DNA of 64,000 nt from Pseudomonas sp. CC120222-01a (GTDB lineage: Bacteria > Pseudomonadota > Gammaproteobacteria > Pseudomonadales > Pseudomonadaceae). This document shows, in pieces, positions 1-9,144 of the stretch. The position numbers and the translations under genes were made by a program. The stretch is from assembly GCF_003097235.1 (NCBI RefSeq), contig NZ_QEQQ01000017.1, positions 94,595 through 158,594 on the forward strand. The letters are read 5' to 3'. The stretch's first letter is position 1, and every line of letters begins with the position of its first letter. The notes under the pieces were generated by a model. It ran no database searches. It saw only the letters and a list, made by a program, of their open reading frames with translations, and had not been told where the DNA came from.

Positions 1-863
1 TAGTTCTCGTCGCCGCGGTTGATGTTGTCGACCAGGTTGTCCTGGAAGCGTGCCACGCCGTTTTCGAACGACTGGGTCAGGCCGACCAGGGTCATGCCCT
101 GATGGGCGAGGGCGCGGAAGTCCACGGTGTGGCCGCCACGGGCGCCGCTGACGGCGATGGTCACGTGCTCGCGGCCGGGCTTGGCGATTTCCGCGTCCCA
201 CTCGCCCAGCACGCCCAGCCACCAGCAGAAGTCGCGGTTGCGGTAGGCCCGTGGCGGGCGGTCGTGGGCGCCGACCGACAGGTACACCTGGCGCCCGGCA
301 CGCATCAGCTCTTCGGCGATCTGCACACCGGAGGAACCGGCGCCTACCACCAGCACGGCGCCTTCAGGCAGCTGCTCGGGGTTGAAGTAGGCGGCGGAGT
401 GGATCTGGTGCAGGTTGGCATCTTTCGGTGCGATGGCCGGGATGACCGGTTTCTGGAACGGGCCGGTGGCAGCCACCACGCGGTTGGCGCGGATCACGCC
501 TTCGTTGGTCTCGATGGTGAAGCCGGGGCGGTCGGCGTTGCGTACCACCTTCTTCACTTCGATGCCGGTGCGTACCGGCAGGTTGTACTTGCGTACGTAC
601 TGCTCGAAGTAGTCGGCGACCTGGTCCTTGCCAGCGAAGGCGTCGGCGTCGAGGTTGAATTCCAGCCCCGGGAAGCGGTCGTGCCAGACCGGGCCGTTGG
701 CCACCAGCGAATCCCAGCGGCCGGTGCGCCAGGCCTCGGCGATGCGCTTGCGCTCCAGCACCAGGTGCGGCACGCCAAGCTTGCTCAGGTGTTCGCTCAT
801 GGCCACGCCGGCCTGGCCGGCGCCAACCACGAGGGTGTCGATTTCGATGTTGTTCAGTGTCAT
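1..863 (-). CDS. Flavin-containing monooxygenase (FAD/NAD(P)-dependent), partial
   Basis: This is the N-terminal 287 codons of a flavoprotein monooxygenase; the 3' end lies beyond the left edge of the window. The protein opens with an FAD-binding Rossmann motif (GAGQAG, about residues 14-19), and a second dinucleotide-binding motif (GAGSSG) lies about residue 175, the NADPH site expected of flavin-containing or Baeyer-Villiger-type monooxygenases. The segment between them contains ATGPF, the usual loop that closes the FAD domain. The start is the ATG at 863-861. The substrate cannot be told from sequence. It is read divergently from the DUF1028/ArgE pair, with about 290 bp between them. Confidence 0.85.
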   Translation of the reverse strand, partial: MTLNNIEIDTLVVGAGQAGVAMSEHLSKLGVPHLVLERKRIAEAWRTGRWDSLVANGPVWHDRFPGLEFNLDADAFAGKDQVADYFEQYVRKYNLPVRTGIEVKKVVRNADRPGFTIETNEGVIRANRVVAATGPFQKPVIPAIAPKDANLHQIHSAAYFNPEQLPEGAVLVVGAGSSGVQIAEELMRAGRQVYLSVGAHDRPPRAYRNRDFCWWLGVLGEWDAEIAKPGREHVTIAVSGARGGHTVDFRALAHQGMTLVGLTQSFENGVARFQDNLVDNINRGDEN

Positions 864-1156
864 GTCCGAGCCCTTGTTCAGGCGGTTTTTGTCAGGTCGG
901 TTTGGAGGACCGCCGTTGCCTGGGGCCAGACTAGGGATGCCTGGAAAATCGCGAAAATAGTATTTAGCTGGGGCTTGCCGATAAAACGGCGAAGGCCCCG
1001 ATTTGCCTGGGCTTGGCTGGGGTTTTAAGGGCTGTTCGACCGGTATTGGCCGGCCTTAGTTTTTTCCTGTTCAAGGCACAGGAAAATGTTGGTTTCGTGG
1101 CCCTGAAGCTTGCGCCCAGAATGCTGGGCATCGCACAGAACAACAGGAGTTCCACC

Positions 1157-1834
1157 ATGACCTTCTCCATCATCGGTCGCTGCCAGGAAACCGGCCAGGT
1201 CGGTATTGCCATCAGCTCTTCGAGCATCGCCGTGGGCGCCCGTTGCCCGTGGGTTCGTGCCGGCGTCGGCGCCGTGTCGACCCAGAACATCACCCTGCCG
1301 GCACTCGGCCCGCAAATCCTCGATGCCCTGGAGCAGGGCCAGTTGCCGCCTGCCGCCGCGCTGGACCGGGTGCTCAGCGCCAATGGCTGGAGCGAGTATC
1401 GCCAGGTCACGGTGATCGACAGCCAAGGCCAGGTGGCGCTGTTCACCGGCAAGGAGGCGCTGGGCGTGCATAACGCCGTCACGGGCGAGCAGTGCGCGGC
1501 CGCGGGCAACCTGTTGTCCTCGCTGCAGGTGATCGAAGCCATGGTGCAGGCCTTCGAACAGGCCGGTGGGCATCTGGCTGACCGCCTGCTGGCGGCCATG
1601 CACGCCGCGATGGCGGCGGGTGGTGAAGCCGGCCCGGTGCATTCCGCGGCGCTGAAGATCGCCGGCGAGCTGACCTGGCCGCTGGTGGACCTGCGTGTGG
1701 ACTGGGCTGACGAGGACCCGATCGGCGTGCTCGATGGCCTGTGGCAGGCGTACCGGCCACAGATGCAGGACTATGTTACCCGCGCCCTCGATCCGACTGC
1801 CGCTCCCAGCTACGGGGTGCCGGGCGATGAGTGA
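1157..1834 (+). CDS. DUF1028 family protein (Ntn-hydrolase-like)
   Basis: A 225-residue protein with the DUF1028 signature: it begins with MTFSIIGR and continues with ISSSSIAVGARCPW and GAVSTQN, the conserved N-terminal strands of this family. DUF1028 proteins are thought to be Ntn-hydrolase-fold enzymes, but no reaction is firmly assigned. The ATG at 1157 is chosen because AGGAG lies 8 bases upstream (1145-1149); an open frame extends further upstream but shows no ribosome site. The stop overlaps the start of the ArgE-type gene by 8 bp, so the two are translated together. This pairing suggests a role with an acylated amino acid or peptide, which is inference. Confidence 0.85.
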   Translation: MTFSIIGRCQETGQVGIAISSSSIAVGARCPWVRAGVGAVSTQNITLPALGPQILDALEQGQLPPAAALDRVLSANGWSEYRQVTVIDSQGQVALFTGKEALGVHNAVTGEQCAAAGNLLSSLQVIEAMVQAFEQAGGHLADRLLAAMHAAMAAGGEAGPVHSAALKIAGELTWPLVDLRVDWADEDPIGVLDGLWQAYRPQMQDYVTRALDPTAAPSYGVPGDE

Positions 1835-2987
1835 ATTCAGCAGTCGCGCCTTGCTGGAGCGGCTGATCGGCTTTGCCACGGTCAGCCGCGACTCCAACCT
1901 CGAGTTGATCGGTTTCATCCGCGACTACCTGGCCGGGCTTGGCGTGGAGTGCGAGCTGTTCCACAACCCGGAAGGCAGCAAGGCCAACCTGTTCGCCACC
2001 ATCGGCCCCAAGGATATCGGCGGTGTGGTGCTGTCCGGGCACACCGACGTAGTGCCGGTGGACGGCCAGGCCTGGACGCTGCCGGCCTTCGCCCTGACCG
2101 AGCGCGACGGGCGCCTGTATGGCCGCGGCGCGGCTGACATGAAGGGCTTCATCGCCTCGGTGCTGGCTGCCGTGCCGGCATTCCTGGCGCAACCGCTGCG
2201 CATGCCGGTGCACCTGGCGTTCTCCTATGACGAGGAAGTCGGCTGCCTGGGCGTGCGCTCGATGCTGGCCGCACTGGAACAACGCCCGCACAAGCCGCGC
2301 CTGTGCCTGATCGGTGAGCCTACTGAGCTGAAGCCGGTGCTGGGCCACAAGGGCAAGCTGGCGATGCGTTGCGAAGTGCACGGCGCGGCGTGCCACTCGG
2401 CGTACGCACCTTACGGGGTGAATGCCATCGAGTACGCTGCCAAGCTGATCGGCAAGCTGGGCGAGATCGGTGACGCGCTGGCGCTGCCGGCCCACCACGA
2501 CGAACGCTTCGACCCGCCGTTTTCCACGGTGCAGACCGGGGTCATCAAAGGGGGCAGGGCGCTGAACATCGTGCCGGAGGAATGTGCGTTCGATTTCGAG
2601 GTGCGCGCGCTGCCGGGGTTCGAGGCGCAGGCGGTGGCCGACCAGCTGCAGACCTACGCCGAGGCCGAGTTGCTGCCACGCATGCGCAAGGTCAATGCGG
2701 GCAGTGCGATTCGCCTGCAACCGTTGAGTGCGTACCCGGGGCTGGCCACGCCAGCCGACAGTGAGGCCGCGCGCCTGGTGGCATTGCTCAGTGGTTCGGA
2801 TGATTTCGGCACCGTGGCGTTCGGCACCGAGGGCGGCCTGTTCGACCAGGCCGGTATTCCCACCGTGGTGTGCGGGCCGGGCAGCATGGACCAGGGGCAC
2901 AAGCCGGACGAGTTTGTCAGCGTCGAACAGATGCAGGGTTGTGATGCGATGTTGCTGAGGTTGGTGGATTACCTGAGGCAGGAATAA
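1827..2987 (+). CDS. argE: ArgE-type acetylornithine deacetylase (M20 peptidase family)
   Basis: A 386-residue M20-family zinc hydrolase. The metal-binding signature SGHTDVVPVDG is near residue 70, GRGAADMKGF near 103, and the YDEEVGC catalytic glutamate region near 133. GTEGGLF and GPGSMDQGHKPDEFV near the C-terminus are typical of acetylornithine deacetylase, which removes acetate from N-acetylornithine to give ornithine. Pseudomonas makes most ornithine through ArgJ transacetylation, so this copy, coupled to a DUF1028 gene and next to an amino-acid antiporter, may instead deacylate an external N-acyl amino acid. The start overlaps the previous gene by 8 bp. Confidence 0.88.
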   Translation: MSEFSSRALLERLIGFATVSRDSNLELIGFIRDYLAGLGVECELFHNPEGSKANLFATIGPKDIGGVVLSGHTDVVPVDGQAWTLPAFALTERDGRLYGRGAADMKGFIASVLAAVPAFLAQPLRMPVHLAFSYDEEVGCLGVRSMLAALEQRPHKPRLCLIGEPTELKPVLGHKGKLAMRCEVHGAACHSAYAPYGVNAIEYAAKLIGKLGEIGDALALPAHHDERFDPPFSTVQTGVIKGGRALNIVPEECAFDFEVRALPGFEAQAVADQLQTYAEAELLPRMRKVNAGSAIRLQPLSAYPGLATPADSEAARLVALLSGSDDFGTVAFGTEGGLFDQAGIPTVVCGPGSMDQGHKPDEFVSVEQMQGCDAMLLRLVDYLRQE

Positions 2988-2997
2988 TGGTGTTGGC

Positions 2998-3023
2998 TTC
3001 TTCGCGGGCGCGCCCGCGAAGAG
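2998..3023. repeat. Palindromic hairpin, REP-like half element
   Basis: A perfect 20-bp palindrome (3001-3020, TTCGCGGGCG followed by its complement) extended by a few weaker pairs. It sits between the convergent ArgE-type and antiporter genes and could act as a bidirectional terminator. The sequence is the arm of the local REP family. Confidence 0.6.
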
Positions 3024-3039
3024 GCCACAGGCTTGATAA

Positions 3040-4542
3040 TCAGATCTCAATCGCCCCACTGACCAACCCATACACCGCAATCACGGCCCCCAGCACCACC
3101 ACAGCAAACACAACTCGCTCGAAACCATTGAACACCTGCCGCTGCTGCTCCATCCTCGCCTTGAAATACAGCACTGTCCCCGGCCCATAGATCACGGCCG
3201 ATAGCAGCAGATATTTCATCCCTCCCGCCCACACCATCAATACCGCATAGGCCGTCGCCAGCAAGGCGATCAGCAGATCCTTGCCACGCTCTCGGGCGTC
3301 GTTTTCATAGGTCTCGCGGCTGGATGCCAGCTTCAATGCATAGGCTGCCACCAACAGGTACGGGATCAGCGTCAGCGAACTGGTCAACTCCAGCGCCAAG
3401 GTGAAGGCGTACTCGGTGAACCAGGTCAGCAACAGGAACAACTGCACGAACAGCGTGGTCAGCCACAGCGCTGCCGAGGGCACCTTGTGCGGGTTCTCAT
3501 GGGTGAGGAAGGCCGGCATGGCCTGGTCATGAGCAGCGCTGTACAGCACCTCGGCGGCGAGCAATGTCCACGAAAGGTAAGCGCCGAGCACCGAGACGAT
3601 CAGCCCGATGCTGATGAAGATCGCCCCCCAACGCCCGACAATGGCCTCCAGCACGCCGGCCATCGACGGTTGGCGCAAGCCGGCAAGCTCCGGGCGCAGC
3701 ATCACGCCGTAGCTGAGCAGGGTGATCAGCACCAGCAGGCACAGCACGCCGATGAAGCCGAGCACCGTGGCGATGCCGACGTCACGCCGATTGCGTGCAT
3801 AGCGCGAATAGACGCTGGCGCCTTCGATGCCGAGAAACACGAACACGGTGACCAGCATGGTGCTGCGCACCTGCTCGAACAGGGATTCGGTCGGTGGCAG
3901 CATCTCGGCGGCGGCATGCCCGACCCGGCCATAGTCGTCCAGGTGGGCCAGATCGGCGGCTGGGCCAGCTGCGGCGGTACCCCAGAAGTTCAGCGAAAAC
4001 AGCTCGCTGTCGAAGGCGGCAACGATCACTACGATGAACACCAGGATCGGGATCATCTTCGCCACCGTGGCGATGGTGTTGATCGCGGCGGCCTGCTGTA
4101 CCCCGCGCAGCACCAGGAAGTGGAAGGCCCACAGCAGCACCGAGGAAACCGCGATGGCGGCCACCGTGTTGCCTTCGCCGAACACCGGGAAGAAGGCGCC
4201 GAGGGTGGATTTGATGAGGATGAAGTAGGAGACGTTGCCAATGCAGGTGCCGGCCCAGAAGCCGAATGCCGAGGCAAAACCCAGGTAGCTGCCGAAGCCG
4301 GCGCTGGCGTAGGCGTAGATCCCGGAGTCGAGGTCGGGGCGGCGGCGGGCGAGGGTCTGGAACACGAAGGCCAGCATGAGCATGCCGAAGCCGGCGATGC
4401 ACCAGGCGATGATCGCGCCCAGGCCGCCAGTGGCGCGGCCGAAGGTGGCCGGGAGGGAGAAGATGCCGGCACCGACCATCGAGCCGACGACCAGGGCGGT
4501 GAGCGCCCAGACGTTGAGTTTGCCTTCCGTTGCGGTGGTCAT
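3040..4542 (-). CDS. APC-family basic amino acid/polyamine antiporter (ArcD-like)
   Basis: A 500-residue integral membrane protein with about 12-13 hydrophobic segments. The N-terminal GSMVGAGIFSLP is the APC-superfamily TM1 motif that binds substrate backbone atoms. Length, and the SGIYAYASAGFG and GFWAGTCIGNVSY segments in TM2-TM3, match ArcD/YcaM-type arginine:ornithine or related amino-acid exchangers in the inner membrane. It converges on the ArgE-type gene 53 bp away, which fits handling of ornithine or arginine, but the real substrate is not certain. The start at 4542 is preceded by a GGGAG-type site. Confidence 0.85.
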   Translation of the reverse strand: MTTATEGKLNVWALTALVVGSMVGAGIFSLPATFGRATGGLGAIIAWCIAGFGMLMLAFVFQTLARRRPDLDSGIYAYASAGFGSYLGFASAFGFWAGTCIGNVSYFILIKSTLGAFFPVFGEGNTVAAIAVSSVLLWAFHFLVLRGVQQAAAINTIATVAKMIPILVFIVVIVAAFDSELFSLNFWGTAAAGPAADLAHLDDYGRVGHAAAEMLPPTESLFEQVRSTMLVTVFVFLGIEGASVYSRYARNRRDVGIATVLGFIGVLCLLVLITLLSYGVMLRPELAGLRQPSMAGVLEAIVGRWGAIFISIGLIVSVLGAYLSWTLLAAEVLYSAAHDQAMPAFLTHENPHKVPSAALWLTTLFVQLFLLLTWFTEYAFTLALELTSSLTLIPYLLVAAYALKLASSRETYENDARERGKDLLIALLATAYAVLMVWAGGMKYLLLSAVIYGPGTVLYFKARMEQQRQVFNGFERVVFAVVVLGAVIAVYGLVSGAIEI

Positions 4543-4656
4543 CGGGCTTGCTCTCCCTTGCGCTGAAGGGTTGAGTAAAGACCGAGGCTAGACGGTGTGC
4601 CAGGCGATTGTGTTGCCGAACCGCCGGGAAGGGGCCGCAGCGCGGCCCCCGGCAGT

Positions 4657-5925
4657 TTAGAAGGTTGCCTTGACCTGCAGGCCGAAGACCAGCGCGTTGT
4701 CGATGTCCTTCCCGGAGAACGCCCCTGGCTCGATGATGTACTGCACATCCGGGCGCAGGTTCAGCCACGGCGTGGCCTGGTAGCCATAGCTCAGTTCGAC
4801 CAACTGCTCGGCATTGTCGATGTTGGGGAACTGCTGCCCGGCATTGAATGCGGCGTCTTCCAGCACATCGCGGCTACGTGGGTTCGGCACGGCGCGGCCA
4901 TAGCCCAGGGCCACGGTATCGCGCGGGCGGCCTTCGAACGGCTTGTACAGCACCACCCCGGCGCCATACCACTTGGTGAACGGCGAGGCGGCCTCGCTCG
5001 CTGCCGAGTACTGGCCGAAGGCGTGCAGGCTGCGGCCCGGCGAGCCGGCGTCGTTCCACACGGCCTGGTCGACCAGCAGGTAGTGGCCACCGCGACCGGA
5101 CACTTCCTTGCTGCTGTCGACGCGCTTCACGTCGGAGCTGTCGTAGTAGTAACCCAGCTTGTACTCGCCCGGCAGTTCGCCCTGCAGCTTGTACACCAGT
5201 TCCACAGGCACCACGGTGCCGGTGGTGTGCTTGGGCCCCAGGTGCCAGGCGCGGCTGGAGTTGCCGTTGCTTTCCGGGTCGACGTTGAATGCTGCCACGC
5301 GCAGCTGCCAGGACGGCGACAGGTCGTACTTCACGCGCACGCCGAGGTGGGCGTTGGGGTAGTTGGTCCAGCCGCTGCCGCCGGACATGTTCAGCGGGTG
5401 GCCGCAGAAGCCGGCGTTCATGAAGTTGCACAGGATGCCGCTGTCGAGGCCGCCGAGGTCGTTGCCCATGGCCATGTAGCCGAGCTTGACGTTGAGCGCC
5501 GGGGTGAACAGGGTGCGCTCGTAGCTCAGTTCGGTCAGGCGGGTGTACAGGCCACCGTAGTTTTCCTGGATCGGCAGGCGGTTGCCGACCAGGTCTTCCG
5601 AGGCGCTGTTGCCGCGGCGGTCGTTGATGGTCAGCTGGACCTTGCCGCCGTTTTCCAGGCCGTACAGTTTCGACAGGTCGAACTGTGCGCCGAGCTTGAT
5701 GTTCTGCGAATAGCGCGCCGAGCGGTGCAGACCGCCGTGGGCGTTGTACGCGGTTTCACCGCTGTAGTCGCCGGTGATCTTGACGCCGTCTTCTTCGAGC
5801 TGGTGACGCAGGCCGCCCCAGTCACCGGTCATGGTGCTGCGGTTGAGCAGGTCGCCGTCGGCCAGGGCGGTGGTGCTGGCCAGGGCCAGAAGCAGGGTTG
5901 GGGTGATGCGGATTGCGGATGGCAT
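4657..5925 (-). CDS. oprB: OprB-type carbohydrate-selective outer-membrane porin
   Basis: A 422-residue beta-barrel porin with a signal peptide of about 22 residues ending at ALA-DG. TGDWGGLR near residue 32 and the final aromatic VKATF are the OprB hallmarks; alternating beta-strand patterns run throughout. OprB porins take small polyols and sugars across the outer membrane. The gene follows the PQQ dehydrogenase on the same strand (about 110 bp away, separated by a REP pair), so it may admit that enzyme's substrate to the periplasm. The ATG at 5925 is preferred over the upstream in-frame start because the signal peptide begins there. Confidence 0.9.
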   Translation of the reverse strand: MPSAIRITPTLLLALASTTALADGDLLNRSTMTGDWGGLRHQLEEDGVKITGDYSGETAYNAHGGLHRSARYSQNIKLGAQFDLSKLYGLENGGKVQLTINDRRGNSASEDLVGNRLPIQENYGGLYTRLTELSYERTLFTPALNVKLGYMAMGNDLGGLDSGILCNFMNAGFCGHPLNMSGGSGWTNYPNAHLGVRVKYDLSPSWQLRVAAFNVDPESNGNSSRAWHLGPKHTTGTVVPVELVYKLQGELPGEYKLGYYYDSSDVKRVDSSKEVSGRGGHYLLVDQAVWNDAGSPGRSLHAFGQYSAASEAASPFTKWYGAGVVLYKPFEGRPRDTVALGYGRAVPNPRSRDVLEDAAFNAGQQFPNIDNAEQLVELSYGYQATPWLNLRPDVQYIIEPGAFSGKDIDNALVFGLQVKATF

Positions 5926-5954
5926 TGCTGTGTCTCGTGTTGTTTTCGGGGGGC

Positions 5955-6023
5955 CATTCGCGAACAAGCCCGCTCTCATCAGGATCAGCAGAGAACCTGT
6001 GGGAGCGGGCTTGCCCGCGAATG
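5955..6023. repeat. REP pair (inverted repeat) between PQQ dehydrogenase and porin genes
   Basis: Arms 5955-5975 and 6003-6023 are 21-bp inverted copies with two mismatches. The right arm is the GAGCGGGCTTGCCCGCG core seen repeatedly in this window. Its position just after the PQQ dehydrogenase stop suggests RNA stabilisation or attenuation before the porin gene. Confidence 0.75.
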
Positions 6024-6036
6024 CAGCGACGCGGTC

Positions 6037-8454
6037 TTACGGCAGGGCGTAAGAAATCACGTAGTCGCCACGATCAGTCGACTGGCGCGCACCGCCAGCG
6101 GTGATCACCACGTACTGTTTGCCGGTCTTCGGCGAAACGTAGGTCATCGGGCCACCCTGGCTGCCGACAGGCAGGCGGGCTTTCCAGATTTCGTTACCGT
6201 TGCTGCTGTCGTAGGCGCGCAGGTAGAAGTCCTGGGTGCCGGCGATGAACACCAGGCCGCCTTGGGTCGACAGGGTGCCGCCGAGGGTCGGCAGGCCGAT
6301 CTTGATCGGCAGGTGCATGCGGATGCCCAGGGGGCCGGTGTCTTCCACGGTACCGACCGGTACCTGCCAGGCGATCTGGCGGGTCTTCATGTCGATGGCG
6401 GTCAGGGTGCCGAATGGCGGCGCCTGGCACGGGATGCCGGCAACCGACAGGAAGCGGTTCTTGTTCACTGCGTACGGGGTGCCCTTGAGCGGTACAGCGC
6501 CCATGCCGGTGTTAAGTGCTTCACCGCCGGAGGCTGCGTCACCCTTGTTCTGCGATGGGATCATCTGGATCCACAGGCCCAGGCGCATGTCGTTGACGAA
6601 GATGAAGCCATGCACCGGGTCGGTGGAGAGGCTGCCCCAGTTCATGCCACCCAGCGAACCCGGGAAGCTCAGCGACAGGTCGGTACCCGGCGCGGTGTAC
6701 AGGCCGTCGTAGCGCATCTTCTTGAAGTCGATACGGCACAGCAGTTGGTCGTACGGCGTGGCACCCCACATGTCTGATTCGCTCAGGGTCTGCGCGCCGA
6801 TCTGCGGCATGCCTACCGATTTGGGCTGGGTCGGGGAGTACGGCTCGTTGGGGATGTTGCTTGGCTTGACCGGCACTTCGTCGACCTGGGTCAGCGGTTT
6901 GCCGGTGGCGCGGTCGAGCACGTAGATCTGCCCGGCCTTGGTACCGATCACCACGGCAGGCACGGACTTGCCGTCGTCCTTGGTGAAGTCGATCAGGCTT
7001 GGCTGCATCGGCAGGTCGAAGTCCCAGAGGTCGTTGTGCACGGTCTGGAAGACCCACTTCTGGTTACCGGTGGTGGCGTCCAGGGCCAGCACGGAAGCAC
7101 CGTAGGTGTGGTCCAGCTTGCTGCGTTCAACGCCATAGATGTCGGTGGACGACGAGCCCATTGGCAGGAACACGGTGTTCATTGCCGGGTCGTAGGACAT
7201 CGGTGCCCAGCTGTTCGGAGTGCTGCGCACGTAGGTGTTGTCACCTTCCGGCGCCTTGCGGTCTTCCGGGTTGCCCGGGTCGAAGGCCCAGCGCATTTCA
7301 CCGGTGATCACGTCGAAACCACGGATCACGCCGCCTGGCATGTCGGTCTGGACGTTGTCGGCGACGCGGCCGCCAACCACCACGGTGGTACCGGCCATCA
7401 GCGGTGCGGAGGACAGCTGGTAGTAGGAGTCCGGCACGTTACCCAGGCCGGCCATCAGGTTGACCTGGCCGTTGTTGCCGAAGCCCTGGCAGAACTGGCC
7501 GTTGTCGGCGTCAACAGCGATCAGGCGACCGTCGATGGTGTTGGTCAGCAGGCGACGCTGGCAATTGGCACCGGCTGCGACGCTGCCGCCGGTGATTGGC
7601 GAGCTGTTCGGCTGGGTCGGCTGGGCGATCGCGGCGGTGGCGTCGAAGTAGGCCATGCCACGGCAACGCTGCCAGACCTTGGACTGGGCGTTGATTTCGT
7701 TCTTCCACAGCTCTTTGCCGGTGTCGGCATCGAGGGCGATCAGGTTGTTGTGCGGGGTGCAGATGAACACCTTGTTGCCGATCTGCAGCGGGCTCAGCTG
7801 GTCTTCGGCACCGTTGCCGTCGCTGATGGCGACGTCACCGGTGTGGTAGGTCCAGGCCACCTTGAGCTTGTTGACGTTGTCGCGGTTGATCTGGTCCAGC
7901 GCGGCGAAGCGGCTGCCACCTTCGGTGTTGCCGTAGTGGGCCCAGTCCTTCTGCTCCTTGCCGGCTTCGACCGGGGTCATGCCCGGGCCTTTGCCGGTGG
8001 GAGCAACACTTGGGTGGGCGACGAACATGTTGCCGGCAGCGATCACCAGCACCACGGCCAGCACGCCGGCGATGCCGTAGGCACCACGGCCGGCGCTGGC
8101 GCCATTGGCACGGGCGAGCATCGGGTAGACCAGCGCCACCACCATGCCGATCGCGCCGAACATGAACAGGCGCGAGAACAGTGGCCAGAACACCAGGCCG
8201 GCGTCGACCAGTGCCCAGATCGCGGTACCGACCAGGAACGCCGCGTACAGCCAGGCGCCGGCCTGCTTGCGGCGAGCGATGAGAATACCGGCGATGGCCA
8301 TGGCCAGGCCACCGATCAGGAAGTACCAGGAACCGCCCAGGCCGGCGAGCTTGATGCCGCCAGCAGCCAGGAGCAGGCCGAGCAGGGCGACGATCACGCC
8401 CAAGCCGACCAGGATGATGTTTGTGGCGCCAGAGGCGCGCGGTGTTTCGTTCAT
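6037..8454 (-). CDS. Membrane-bound PQQ-dependent dehydrogenase, glucose/quinate/shikimate family
   Basis: An 805-residue quinoprotein with about five N-terminal membrane segments (residues 10-150) and a periplasmic eight-bladed propeller. Residues aligning with the E. coli Gcd active site are present: His in CTPHNNLIALD, Asp in HNDLWDFDLP and Lys in GTKAGQIYVLDR. Such enzymes oxidise a polyol in the periplasm and pass electrons to ubiquinone. The C-terminal segment GPLGIRMHLPIKIGLPTLGG and TQDFYLRAYD looks more like quinate/shikimate dehydrogenases (QuiA) than glucose dehydrogenases, which have a proline/methionine-rich stretch there; the neighbouring ArgE-type and OprB genes also recall the P. 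putida quiA locus. QuiA is favoured but is an inference. Confidence 0.92.
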   Translation of the reverse strand: MNETPRASGATNIILVGLGVIVALLGLLLAAGGIKLAGLGGSWYFLIGGLAMAIAGILIARRKQAGAWLYAAFLVGTAIWALVDAGLVFWPLFSRLFMFGAIGMVVALVYPMLARANGASAGRGAYGIAGVLAVVLVIAAGNMFVAHPSVAPTGKGPGMTPVEAGKEQKDWAHYGNTEGGSRFAALDQINRDNVNKLKVAWTYHTGDVAISDGNGAEDQLSPLQIGNKVFICTPHNNLIALDADTGKELWKNEINAQSKVWQRCRGMAYFDATAAIAQPTQPNSSPITGGSVAAGANCQRRLLTNTIDGRLIAVDADNGQFCQGFGNNGQVNLMAGLGNVPDSYYQLSSAPLMAGTTVVVGGRVADNVQTDMPGGVIRGFDVITGEMRWAFDPGNPEDRKAPEGDNTYVRSTPNSWAPMSYDPAMNTVFLPMGSSSTDIYGVERSKLDHTYGASVLALDATTGNQKWVFQTVHNDLWDFDLPMQPSLIDFTKDDGKSVPAVVIGTKAGQIYVLDRATGKPLTQVDEVPVKPSNIPNEPYSPTQPKSVGMPQIGAQTLSESDMWGATPYDQLLCRIDFKKMRYDGLYTAPGTDLSLSFPGSLGGMNWGSLSTDPVHGFIFVNDMRLGLWIQMIPSQNKGDAASGGEALNTGMGAVPLKGTPYAVNKNRFLSVAGIPCQAPPFGTLTAIDMKTRQIAWQVPVGTVEDTGPLGIRMHLPIKIGLPTLGGTLSTQGGLVFIAGTQDFYLRAYDSSNGNEIWKARLPVGSQGGPMTYVSPKTGKQYVVITAGGARQSTDRGDYVISYALP

Positions 8455-8672
8455 GCCAGGGATCTCAGCAGGTGGAATGTGCGCAGTTTAAGCCCTTAGC
8501 TTGCTAATTAACAAGTTGGTACATAATTTCATGGGGCTGATTGTCGCAGGGCTGAACTTGCGAAGATGTGGCTAAAAGCTTAGATCAGGCATTCAAAATT
8601 GCATTAAACGCGGTGTTTATCCGATATATAAAATTGACCGCCTAGACTTTTGTAGCATGACCGTTGGGTGCC
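8455..8672 (-). promoter_or_regulatory. Upstream region of the PQQ dehydrogenase with an AT-rich dyad
   Basis: This 218-bp gap is AT-rich relative to its surroundings. A near-perfect dyad, CTTGCTAATTAACAAG at 8500-8515 (14 of 16 positions symmetric), lies about 46 bp upstream of the PQQ dehydrogenase start. It is a plausible operator or promoter element for that gene. No -10/-35 pair is certain. Confidence 0.4.
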
Positions 8673-9026
8673 TCAATGCGTCGGCCACGGCGAGTCGATG
8701 CCATAGAACGCGGCAAGCCAGATAGTCGGCTGCCCTTGGGCCGTCCATTCCACGCGATGACGGCAATGCGCCGGAATATCCACGCAGTCGCCCGGCACCA
8801 GCAAGCGGGTGTAGTCCTCGTGCTCAAGGCGCAGCCCGGCGCTGCCAGTCAAAAGCATGATCCATTCGCCTTCGGCCTGGTCGTACCAGAACCCGGGTGG
8901 GCTGGCCTGGCCGCAGGAAACGATGCGTTCGATGCGCAGGCCGGGGCGCCGCAGCAGTTCATCGACCCGCTCGGCAGCGGCAGGGTCGCAATGGGGGAGG
9001 GCGTTGAGCAGGTTGGTGAGGGGCAT
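8673..9026 (-). CDS. Cupin-domain protein
   Basis: A 117-residue single-cupin protein. GEWIMLLTGSAGLRLE (about 52-67), PGDCVDIPAHCRHRVEWT (about 78-95) and a final WLAAFYG give the two cupin motifs, though motif 1 lacks the usual HxH pair. Function is unknown; small cupins of this type are often called phosphoribosylaminoimidazole-succinocarboxamide-like or metal-binding accessory proteins. The start at 9026 is chosen because the conserved region begins there; a longer frame would overlap the divergent LysR gene, which starts 118 bp away and may control it. Confidence 0.75.
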   Translation of the reverse strand: MPLTNLLNALPHCDPAAAERVDELLRRPGLRIERIVSCGQASPPGFWYDQAEGEWIMLLTGSAGLRLEHEDYTRLLVPGDCVDIPAHCRHRVEWTAQGQPTIWLAAFYGIDSPWPTH

Positions 9027-9144
9027 GGGCCGTTCTCGTGCTGGTGGAGGTGCTTCCACTATGGACCTGATCGCTCTGTCGTGCGCTTCTTGACCCGCTT
9101 CGTGGTTTGTAGGACTGTTCCGAGATTTGAGAATCGGGGTATCC

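Noticed and set aside
1013..1156. N-terminal extension of the DUF1028 protein
   Set aside because: The family starts at the ATG at 1157, which has a clear ribosome site; the extension is not conserved-looking.
4597..6777. Long plus-strand open frame opposite the porin and PQQ dehydrogenase
   Set aside because: It is a GC-driven shadow frame on the opposite strand of well-recognised genes and matches no family.
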